Shown here one piece after another: positions 33,585-43,987 of a stretch of 64,000 nt of DNA; the stretch's first letter is position 1; each line of letters opens with the position of its first letter. The DNA comes from Alisma plantago-aquatica (taxonomy: Eukaryota > Streptophyta > Magnoliopsida > Alismatales > Alismataceae), in assembly GCA_963693085.1 (NCBI GenBank), contig OY856412.1, positions 1,065,095,744 through 1,065,159,743 on the forward strand, given 5' to 3'. The notes beneath the pieces are model-generated. The model had not been told where the DNA came from. It was given only the letters and a program-made list of their open reading frames with translations, and searched no databases. Made by a program: the position numbers and the translations under genes.

Positions 33585-33915
33585 TCTATACTACTATAAA
33601 AAGAGCAAGTTCATGCTACGCTCTCATTGATTCTCTCTCTCCTCACAATTTTTGTCAACCTTTTTTTTATATTTGTTCTATTTTATTTCTTCTCTTCCAT
33701 GATGAAATCAGTTGCGACAAACTTCTCAACTTTTCTATCACATTCCTTCCTTCAAACGTGTGTTTCAAAGTCAACAAACAACACGTTTTCAAATTTTTTA
33801 CATAACAGTTATCAGAATTACCATTATCCTTTTGGTAAATTTTATTTTTCAAATATTTAATATAAAATAAACATGTTTAATAGGGCACATGCATGTGCAC
33901 ATGCGTGTTAACTAG
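33585..33915 (+). mobile_element. short non-autonomous Helitron-like element
   Basis: Starts TCTATACTACTATAAAAAG after an A and ends ...TTAACTAG before a T, the A^TC...CTAG^T arrangement of Helitrons. A palindrome GCACATGCATGTGC (33886-33899) lies 12 bp before the CTAG, the usual terminal hairpin. No Rep/helicase coding; 331 bp long. Confidence 0.7.
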
Positions 33916-34254
33916 TATAATAACAACATCTTCTTATATAAGAATATATATAACATAGTCCTAAATCTTCTTATATAAAAAGTATGTTGTGTATATAGAA
34001 TGGCGTACCAGCATACTCGCATCGCATACCCGCTATTATTATGGATATGTGTATTGTGTCGGTCTAATTTTTTTACTATGCGGTCCAGAACTGATACCGG
34101 ACCCACTAAACTAAATGGATATGAGTATAAATATGGCTAAACTCGCACTGTACTCACACCATATACACCCCACTGTTTACACCCCAGTGCCCGACCCTAA
34201 TCGCATGGTATTGGATCATCTTTTACCTCAAACACTATCAGAGTGAAGAGGAAA

Positions 34255-34450
34255 ATAGTGCTTGATCCTCTCCCATTTTTGCTCTCTCTCTCCCTACTTC
34301 ATCTCGTCAATATCTTCATAAATGACTTCCTCGTTACTTTATGTGAACAATAATACATTACATTAAACTTCTCTCATAGTATTTTAGAAATATCTAAATT
34401 TTGTGGAGTTTCCACCCGTTGGAGGTCACACACGATTCAAAATACACACT
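34255..34450 (+). repeat. dispersed repeat, copy 1
   Basis: Contains ctctctctctccctacttcatctc, caatatcttcataaatgacttcctc and gtggagtttccacc blocks, shared in order with 35035-35150 and 36735-36900. Confidence 0.55.
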
Positions 34451-35034
34451 TTCACACTTAGACATTCTTGTTGAGCAAGTGATGAGATTAATTACATGCA
34501 TGGATGACTCACTACCTTCACATCCATGACACGTACGTCTCAAAAATTCTTTAATGGGGTTCCATCATAGAATAGCGCATATAGGACAAGCGTCTTTAAC
34601 ATACCCGATTCTAGGCACGACGTGTATTCCTTCCTCATACACATATAGTAAAATAATAATAATCCTAATAATCATTTCCCTTATCACGATATTATTTATC
34701 GAACAAATATCCATATCTATTTGGCTATAACTTGTAAGCATAAAGTAAGGTACCAATAGGGGTTTCTGAGCAACTCTAATAAAAGATTGCTTTTTAGATG
34801 GAATCCGTCTACGTAGATTTTGTTAGGAATAAATAATAACTATTCTAACCAAAATTTAAAAATTATTAATAATATAATATTAGAATATTGTTAAATATGA
34901 GACGTTCAAGCGTTTACTTAACATTTAGCTTGCCCAAGTTTTTTGTGAGCCATCTGGTCCTAACCCGAAGGTGCCTGGATTGCCTCCCACCTCAGGCAAG
35001 ATTTATGCGGAGAGAGAAATCATACTTTATCCTC

Positions 35035-35150
35035 CCTTGATTTTGTCTCTCTCTCCATACATCATCTCATCAAGATATTTTCTTATCCAATGACTTCCTC
35101 GCTATATTTCAAGCACAATTATCCATTCATTTGTTTTTTTTTCCAAATTC
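35035..35150 (+). repeat. dispersed repeat, copy 2
   Basis: Shares tctctctctccatacatcat, catcaagatattttctta and atgacttcctcgc with copy 1. Confidence 0.5.
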
Positions 35151-35453
35151 ATAAGGAAATAAAATTCACTTCCTTAACTGGACACTTCCGCTTCTTTATT
35201 TTTTTATCATTAGCTTACAAAGTACATGTATTTCTAATTCTAAAAGGAACACCAAATGTGAAAAGTCATAAAGAGGTAATTTATATTTTATGTTATTGGT
35301 GCATATTCTTAGATTCTTCTAAGACACCGATGTGTTTTCCCCGAATTAGAAAAATACCAATATGACTGGGGCTTTTCTTAGGTGGTATGCTTTAAGGGAA
35401 TCTTTTTCCTAAGGGTGTTAAAGTGAGAACTTTACTACCTGAAGTGTCTCATT

Positions 35454-35633
35454 ATTGCCTTATCTCCATAAATTAATTATGTGTTGACTATTGAATCCTC
35501 TGCCTATGACCACATTGCCTTATCTCCATTAACAAATCATGTGATGACTATTGAATCCTCTGCCTAAGACAACACATTTTTTTATCTCTATAAAATATCA
35601 TTATATGACTATTGAATCCTCTTCCTAAGAGAC
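35454..35633 (+). repeat. 60-bp tandem repeat, 3 copies
   Basis: Units start at 35454, 35514 and 35574, each with ttatctc(c/t)at and gactattgaatcctctgcct. The third is more diverged. Confidence 0.85.
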
Positions 35634-35839
35634 CAAATTGGATATCATTGTTAAAATATTATGCGAGAAAGAAACTATGACTTGGCTCTATTGCAATAGC
35701 CTCATGCAAGCACCACTTGACTCAGTGTGTTTTCCTAGGACATAGGATGTATTCTATCACAATCTTTTGTTTCTGACATTGTGCATTGGGTGTCCACGTA
35801 TGAAGGACATGTGTCATCAAGGAAGTCTTAGATAAGTGT

Positions 35840-36234
35840 GCTCCCATTTTTTTCCATGTGCAATAGAAGTGCCATGATCTAGTGATGAATCCCATATTAT
35901 CTTCTCTTAGCGAGCATGATACTGCTAGACTAAGTGTTCAACTCATGGCCACATGAATACGGTGCAACGCTAATACTATTTCCACCATCAAAATTTGACA
36001 TAAAGCATATATTATTTTTTGAAAATGGCAATAGTTCCCTATTTTTGTACATCTTAGTTGTAGTTTTAGTTTATTGTGAAAATTCACATAAAAACTACAA
36101 ATCAAGGTCTATTATATAAGTTTACATGAGATGTGCATAGATAAATTTGAATTGTGTCGATTGGTCTTAACTAAATTTTATTTTTAATAATACATAATCA
36201 TGCATGTCATGGGGTTCACGATAAGGTTTGTCAC
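35840..36234 (+). repeat. 395-bp inverted repeat, left arm
   Basis: Reverse complement of 40199-40593 over the full 395 bp, with about 13 mismatches and no gaps by eye. A 61-residue open frame is shared only because the arms are copies. Confidence 0.93.
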
Positions 36235-36734
36235 ACCACAATTGTTATTAATCAATATTCATAAACATGTGTCTACAATACTAGTTCATTTAATGATTGG
36301 ATACTCTATGTAGATGACAATATCAATATGATTACTAGTAAATTGTTCTCTTTAGAGTTTTAAATAAGATCAATAAAGATCACGTGTACCAACTAAGTCA
36401 AATAGATAGAGGCATCAAACACAATATGCACTCTAACCAATCGCAAAGGTTAAATATTTTGAAAAATGCAACTAGTGAGTTTTCTACTATGCTCATCTAA
36501 TAGACCCAAGTTGGTGATTTATGGTACCCATAAATTTCTATATAGATATATTATATGACATTTTCTACTCTCAAACTACACACTTACAAAGGATTTTTCC
36601 AGTTAACTCAACATTATTTAGTTGTTTCTACTAATTAGATTTTTTGGGAATTGGGCGATCCTAAATAAAGGGCACCTAAACCATCTCTCACCTCAAGTAG
36701 GGTCTAATTTAAGATACAAACAATACCTAATCAT

Positions 36735-36900
36735 ACTTCATATTTTTCACTCTCCATTCTTCATCTCATCAATAAATTTCTTTGTAAGTGATTTCCTCAT
36801 CACTTTCCACACATAATGATCCATAAACATGAATTTTACAACATATTAGATACGTTCAAATTTTGGGGGAGTTTCCATCTCCACACAAAAAACCAAGTTT
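36735..36900 (+). repeat. dispersed repeat, copy 3
   Basis: Shares ctccattcttcatctcatcaat, gtgatttcctcatcactttc and ggggagtttccatc with copies 1 and 2. Confidence 0.5.
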
Positions 36901-37131
36901 CTTACGGTCTTGAAACCAAATTTTCACCTATACATTATCCTCCATTGAGTAACTAATCTTCATGTGCATTCATATTTTCTAAAAGTTATGCTATGGCTCT
37001 AGGTGCTTCATTTGTGAAGTTGGACTTCATATATGGCATAAAAAGGTGTGCCTCAACACCTCAAGTCACCCTAGAACTATTTCTCTTACGGTAAGATTCC
37101 TTAGACTTTTATTTTTCTTTTACCATTGTTA

Positions 37132-37999
37132 GGTCGTGTTTGGTTTGTCAAATGGAAAATCAATAGGATATGATGGAGTATGGGATCGATAGGTAAACTA
37201 AAAATAAAGGACAATGAAAATGGAAATGCATGTTTGGATGCAGGTCAAATAGGATGTGTGAATCTAGAAATTTATTTTTGCCCTCTTCTGGTAATGCTCT
37301 ATCACACAAATATCACTACAGCGTTGCATTTTCTAGGTTCATGCGAGTTCTGGGAGAGTTTGTCAAGTTCCTCTTGACAAGATCTATAGGTCTTTTACTG
37401 TGATTAATTCGCATAATCAGCAAATAGTTTCTCACGGAAACAAATGCCATGATCAGAATGCAGCATCGCTGTTAATCGTAATTGATGCATCATAGTTGTT
37501 GATTGTAGAAGGAGTAAATGACATAGATTAATTTGTGTAATGGGAGGCAGAGATAGATGGTGCATGAGAAAGTAATAATGATGCCCAATGAAGAGTTATC
37601 CATCCCTGAGTGATGGAGGTGTAGATGCATAGACTTTCATTATCGGAGGAGTTTGTTGATTGCCTATGAAGAAGGTGTGGAAGAGCATCTGTCACGGAGG
37701 AGGAGATCCACATGCATGAGGAATGAAGATAAAGACAACCAAAGAGAAGGGGATTGTCGGTCGTTTGTGAGGGTGTGGTGGCTGAGACGTCGGATGTTGT
37801 AAGGAATGTTGTGTTGAATGAAGGGTCGCACAGCGTTAGGAGTTTTGGGGGTAGAATCTTCAGAACGTGTGTGAGAAGTTGATGACATTTTTGGAGCTAA
37901 TCCCTAGGATGGGTGAGTACTCGAGAGTCCTACTCACATAGGACTCAAATGTGGTCCATATAACATCCATCCTTTGTGATAACACAACCAAACACGAGA
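37132..37999. mobile_element. possible non-autonomous TIR element (PIF/Harbinger-like)
   Basis: Left end ggtcgtgtttggttt and right end aaccaaacacgag form about 12-bp inverted ends of a type common in plant PIF/Harbinger MITEs. The left flank is TTA, the right flank does not match it, so the borders are uncertain. No transposase frame. Confidence 0.35.
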
Positions 38000-39049
38000 T
38001 TCATTTACCAATATGATTAGGAGTCTGTTCCCTAGAGGAATCCCATGCAAAAAACACACTCTTACAAGATTCAGTGATTAATTGCAATTCTCTCCACTAT
38101 TCAAGGTATTGAGCATTGAGAGGTAAACTTTATGAAGGAGTTATTCCAATGGCTCCACAAACAAGAAAATTGATTGGAGAGCATCATTTTACCTCCAATA
38201 ATGCTCTTTTGATCCCTAGTTTTATGTAATATTTCCAAGTATTGTTTCTTCATATTTTTTACCTTTTTATCATTTCACAATGGAAACTAGTACCTTCATA
38301 GAGCAATGAAACTCAGATACCATCATCATTTTAGGTTTGATTTACTCAAGACTATAAGATCATGCTTCTCCACCCTTCTAGTACAATGGAGACCAGAGTA
38401 GTCTCATCATGCATGTGTTGTAAATCCATAAGAGGTCCACATCTGAGGTGTAGATATGATTGAATTATTTAAAGTGATCTCCACAAAAGATCATGGCATC
38501 CTATGATTTTTTGATCTCTAGATAATGCTTTGACAATAGAAGGCAACATTATCAGGTTTTTATTGGGTTGTACCTCACTTTGGCTTTAATAACTGATGCG
38601 CCATCAAATAAAAATATGTTCCTTGGCCATGATTGTATGTATTGACCAGAGTGTCTTTGGTCTATTAAGTTATGTATATAGCATGTCAAGTGTCTATAAT
38701 TTGAGGCATGATACATGAGTATTTCTGTCACTGACTGTTTTATTTTTCAAATAAGTTCAAAATGAATTGATTAGACTTATATAATAAGAAATTTGTTATA
38801 GCTCACAAAATTATTATAAAACATTTGTGAGCATTAAGATATTCAACCCTAAGTGTAGGTATAGGTTTAATGGGTTGTTTTGGTTTTTATAAGAGTTAGT
38901 TCTTCTATTTTCACATAAAAATGAAGTTTAAACTTTAATAATCTATAATTTATGTTGGGATAATAGAGACTAAGTTGGACTTAGGATCGTTGAAATTAAT
39001 TATGTTAATCCATTGATGGCAACATTTCTTTGATATCCTTAAAAGGTTC

Positions 39050-39230
39050 TTGAACTACCTCATGATCCTTATATATATTGTAAAGAGGTTGAAATTCACA
39101 TGTTCATTATATCCTTTGATATGTATTTTTCTTAAACTACCTCATGATCATTATATCTATTTTTGAGAGGTTGAAATTCATATGATCAATATATCTCATC
39201 ACATCTATTTTTGTGAAACCTTAATTCAAA
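39050..39230 (+). repeat. ~82-bp tandem repeat, 2-3 copies
   Basis: aactacctcatgatc...gaggttgaaattca blocks recur at about 39053 and 39135, with a partial third copy. Confidence 0.65.
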
Positions 39231-39977
39231 TTGAATCTCTGTAGATGTAGTTGTTACATCAAGTTTTCTAATTATTGAAAACTTGATATTTATTAGAACT
39301 TTACTAGTTTGATTTTTTCACCGCAATATTGTATGTTTGATTGAGTTAGCTAGTATAATGTAATCTTCGTCATGTATCTTGGAGTCTAGCACACATCGTA
39401 TACACTTTTATTTGAGTTTAGGTGGTGGTTCTTAACCCCATGTATATATATAGTGGAGGCATTACTTAGTTTTATATATTCAAGTATAGTAGAGTTGAAA
39501 GTGATGGTGCCTCTTTGCATGGTTTGAAGTTGTGATGAAACAATCCTACACATTATTTTTTTTATGTCTAACATTTAACGTATATGTATATTATTATTTA
39601 TTGTTGTATGTTAATAAACTATAGACAAGTTCTCATTTACATTTTTACAAATAATACATAATCACTATGTTCATTGACAATCATTTGATGTAAGCAATAA
39701 TCTTATTAATAATTGTGTCTAATTACATAAATTTTAAACTTCTATAATTACATATGTCAACCATGTGGTAGAATGTGTGGGGAATTATTTTGAGGGCATG
39801 GTTGTACATGTTTTATTTGGAGGTATACATGATAAGATAGGTACAATACATGTACATATTTTTTATTTATATCAGTACACAATGTATTTCCATTGTGCAT
39901 CAAATATATCCCTATAAATATGTATATATCTAGTTAAATTTGATCAATAATAGATTGAACTATTTTTTTTATTAAAT

Positions 39978-40129
39978 CCACCTGACTAGTGATTGAAGGA
40001 ACTAAGAATCCAACATTCTTTATATCAAAGTTTATGGCCTCGGTATATAAGTGGTTGTATAACATTTGGTATTATTTTCATATATAGAAATGAGTTAACA
40101 ATGTGCATTGGAATTTTCTATATTGATAG
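39978..40129 (-). pseudogene. inverted fragment of the CACTA Ulp1-gene exon
   Basis: Reverse complement of 45962-46113, the intron-exon region of the second CACTA gene, with moderate divergence. It lies upstream of the transposase gene in opposite orientation, pointing to a second, rearranged CACTA copy or an internal inversion. Confidence 0.8.
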
Positions 40130-40198
40130 TTCCTTACATTATTCATACTTCTAATATCGAAGTATTTAGCCAATGATACCGACCCAACTCATTATTAT

Positions 40199-40593
40199 GT
40201 GACAAACCTTATCGTGAACCCCATGACATGCATGATTATGTATTATTAAAAATAAAATTTAGTTAAGACCAATCAACACAATTCAAATTTATCTATGCAC
40301 ATCTCATGTAAACTTATGTAATAGACCTTGATTTGTAGTTTTTATGTGAATTTTCGCAATAAACTAAAACTACAACTAAGATGTACAAAAATAGGGAACT
40401 ATTTCCATTTTCAAAAAATAACATATGCTTTCTGTCAAATTTCGATGGTGGAAATAGTATTCGCGTTGCACCGTATTCATGTGGCCATGAGTTCAACACC
40501 TAGTTTAGCAGTATCATGCTCCCTAAGAGAAGATAATATGGGATTCATCACTAGATCATGGAACTTCTATTGCACATGGAAAAAAATGGGAGC
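40199..40593 (-). repeat. 395-bp inverted repeat, right arm
   Basis: Pairs with 35840-36234. It ends 48 bp before the transposase start codon position of the CACTA element, so it may include the CACTA 5' leader. Confidence 0.93.
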
Positions 40594-40640
40594 AAAGTTG
40601 GAGATATTTTTTATAATTAATTTTTAATGTGATATACAAA

Positions 40641-43600
40641 ACGGATCAAAGTTGGATGTCTATCAAGAACTGTTGTAGTCCAGAGTTTGCCAAATGTCTT
40701 GATGAATTTATCAGATTTGTTGAGGAACATAGGAAACTACCTACAGATAGGTTCTATTGTCCATGTAGGAATTGTGGTAACAATTTGAAAGTTGATACTG
40801 TTGAGGAAATTAAGGATCATGTCATATGCAATGGGATCATACAAGGTTATAATGAATGGTATTGGCATGGAGAGAAAATTAATAATGGATCAAAAAATGT
40901 CGATAATAATAGTTGTGGCATAGAAGATATAGATAATGATGATAATTTCAATGATGAACCGATTCAGGATGACTCGATTTAGGATGATATGGTTGATGAG
41001 ATGCTATGCAGTTGTCGGGACAATGTCATTGATCCACCTTCTTTATTTGCAAACATAGTCCATGATGCTGAAAAACCTTTATATAGGGTTGTACTTAGTT
41101 CACGAGGTTGAGTGTTGTGATGCGATTATATACTCTTAAAGCTCAAAACTGGTGGAGCGATAAGAGTTTCACTTCATTGTTGTCTTTCTTAAAGGAAATT
41201 CTTCCTAAAGGCAACGAGCTTCCAATTTCAACATATCAAGCAAAGAAAATAATGTGACCAATGGGAATGGAGTCTAAGAAGATTCAAATATGTCCAAATG
41301 ATTGTGTGTTGTTTCAGAAGGACTATAGTAATTTAATAAATTGTCCAAAATGTGGTGCGTCAAGGTATAAGACCACAAATTCAGCCAAGGCTAAAAATGG
41401 CTCTCCTATCAAGGTGATGTGGTATCTACTAATAATACCACGATTTCAACGCTTATTTGCTAATACAGAAGATGCGCAAAATTTTTCTTGGCATGGGGAG
41501 TTAAAGTCCAATGATGATGGCGTCCTACGACATGCATCTTATTCAACACAATGGAAGAAAATTGATTTATTATACCCTCAATTTGGTAACGAACCAAGAA
41601 ACTTAAGACTTGGACTCTGTACAGATGAAATGAATCCTATGGTACATTAAGTAGCCAACATAGCACATTATGATTGTTATATACAATCTTCCTCCTTGGT
41701 TGTGTATGAAAAATAAATATGTCATGTTGTCAATATTGATATCAGGGCCCAAGCAACCTGGAAATGATATTGATGTTTACCTTCAACCTCTAATAGAACC
41801 TAATGAAACTATGGGAAGAAGGTATTATGACATATGGTGCTTCACGTAAAGAGATCTTCCATTTGCGTGCTATGTTGTTTTGCACAATTAATGACTTTCC
41901 AGCTTATGGAAATTTGTCTGGATATAGCATCAAAGGATACAAAGCATGTCCTGTTTGTGAGGAAAATATCGATTCAATCAGACTGAAACATGGTGGTAAA
42001 ATCATATATCTTGGTCATCGGAGATTTCTCCCACCAGTGCATCCTTATCAAAGGCAATGCAAAACCTTTAATGGGTCAACTGAGGAACGAAGTGCCCCTA
42101 AACCTATACCAGGAAATGTTGTATATGATAGGGTGAAACATATTGTTAATGAATTTGGAAAGAGTTCAAGTAGTCATACACTCGCATGTGACAAATCTCT
42201 ATATAAGAAGAGGTCAATATTCTGGGATCTTCCTTATTGGAGATCTTTTGCAATTATACACTGCATTGATGTCATGCATGTTGAAAAAAATATTTGTGAT
42301 AGCATCATCAGTACGTTATTGAACATACCAGGAAAGACGAAAGATGGCATCAAATCTAGAAAAGATTTAGAATTAATGGGTATAAGAAAAGAATTATCAG
42401 TCGAGATCAGGGGTCTCCTCACATATTTACCACCAGCTTGTTACACTTTGTCAAAGAAGGAGAAAAAGACATTATGTGAGTGCTTGTATAATATTAAGGT
42501 TCCACAAAGATACTCTTTTAATATTCATAGATTGGTATCAAAGAAGGACCTGAAGTTGATAAGTCTCAAATTCCACGATTGTCACACCTTAATGCAACAA
42601 ATTTTACCTGTGGCTATTCGATATATATTGTCGAAGCATGTAAGGTTTGCAATCACAAGACTTTGTTTCTTCTTTAATGAAATATGCAACAAAGTGATAC
42701 ATCCTGATACTCTTGATAAATTACAGAAAGATGTAATTGTTACCATGTGTCAGCTTAAAATGTACTTTCCTCCATTTTTTTATATCATGGTTCATCTTGT
42801 AGTACATATTACAAGGGAGGTGAAGATGTTGGGTCCAATTTTCTTACACTGGATGTATCCATTTGAACGCTACATGAGTGTTTTTAAAGGTGATGTTCGG
42901 AATCGTTATCACCTGAAGGGAGTATTGTTGAGGTGATGGACTTTTGCAATGATTTTTTGAATTGCAATGAAACTTCTAGCGATCTAAAATATTCCCATCA
43001 CACTGAATCTTATTGTGCCAAAGGAACTCTGAGAGGACGAGTGAAAGGAATCAGTCGTGAGTTGTGGGAACAAGTGCATTTGTATATTTTACACAACATC
43101 GATGAAGTTAGTAGCTACATCACAGAACACAATGATCTTATCAAGAGAAATCATCTGCGATCCAGTTTAATGTGGCTTGTAAGAGAGCATAATCAAACAT
43201 TTATTAGGTGGTTTGAAGAGAAACTATTTAATCAACTATCTGAATCACTGAATATTGTTGCTGAGAACATAAAATGGCTCACCTTTAAGCCAAAAATGGA
43301 TGTCATGTCATATGAAGGTTATGACATAAACGAATTTTCATACTACACATAGAGTCAAGATGAAAGTAGTGTAGTTCAAAATAGTGGGGTCACTATTCAA
43401 GCTTGTTCGTTGTATTTTGCTAGTGCCAAAGATAATAGACCACGCGAAGCTGAGATGTCATATTACGGCGTCATTGAGGACATATGGGAAATGGACTATA
43501 CAAATTTTCGAGTTCCTATCTTTAGGTGTAATTGGGTTGACAACAACAAAGGAGTTTTAGTGGATGAGTTGGGTTTCAAATTGGTGAATTTTAAAAAGAT

Positions 43601-43862
43601 TAGTGAGAAAGATGAGCCATTCATCATGGCAGACCAAGAAAAACAAGTATTCTATATTGATGACCTGGCAAATAAAAATTGGTTTGTCGTTCTTCATGGA
43701 AAAAGACAGTTTACTGTAGATCCTATAAATGAAGAAGAATACTACGAAAAGTATGATAATTCCAGTCCATTCTCAATTGGTTTGCCAAGTGTAAATGTTG
43801 AAGATAACACCGATGAATATTATAAACGTCAACACCATGTTGAAGCAATTTTCCTTGACTAA
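40641..43862 (+). pseudogene. TNPD-type CACTA transposase, broken
   Basis: Order: transposase-associated N-terminal domain (SWMSIKN..., FYCPCRNCGNN; 40650-40980), the ICPNDCVLFQKDY and CPKCGASRYK zinc region (41280-41370), Transposase_21/TNP2 core (YNLPPWLCMK, GPKQPGNDIDVYLQPL, FPAYGNLSGYS, IHCIDVMHVEKN; 41670-42420), DUF4218 (HRLVSKKDLKL...HWMYPFERYM; 42520-42930) and DUF4216 (about 43450-43720). The protein normally cuts the element at its CACTA ends. This copy has several frameshifts (between 40982 and 41261, near 41650, near 41800 and near 42930), stops such as TAG at 40979, and ACG at 40641-40643 where the family has the start Met before D-x-SWM. It is non-functional. Confidence 0.9.
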
Positions 43863-43987
43863 CAACTCAACCAATACTAGAGACATGTATTCTTTGAATT
43901 ATTTATTTTACTATCATTATTCAAGCAAGTATACCTTATCACTTGTGCTTTTATTATCACTTATTTGTTTATCATGTATACTTGCAG

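Larger units (their letters stand above)
36235..39977. other. AT-rich spacer of the large inverted repeat
   Basis: No gene recognised. Holds one dispersed-repeat copy, a small TIR element and a tandem repeat. Confidence 0.5.

Noticed and set aside
35934..36119. 61-residue frame conserved at 40314-40499 on the other strand
   Set aside because: The similarity is explained by the 395-bp inverted repeat, and the few differences are not biased to synonymous sites.
35840..40593. Mutator-like transposon with 395-bp terminal inverted repeats
   Set aside because: No 9-bp target duplication (gataagtgt versus aaagttgga), no transposase inside, and the right arm abuts the CACTA gene.
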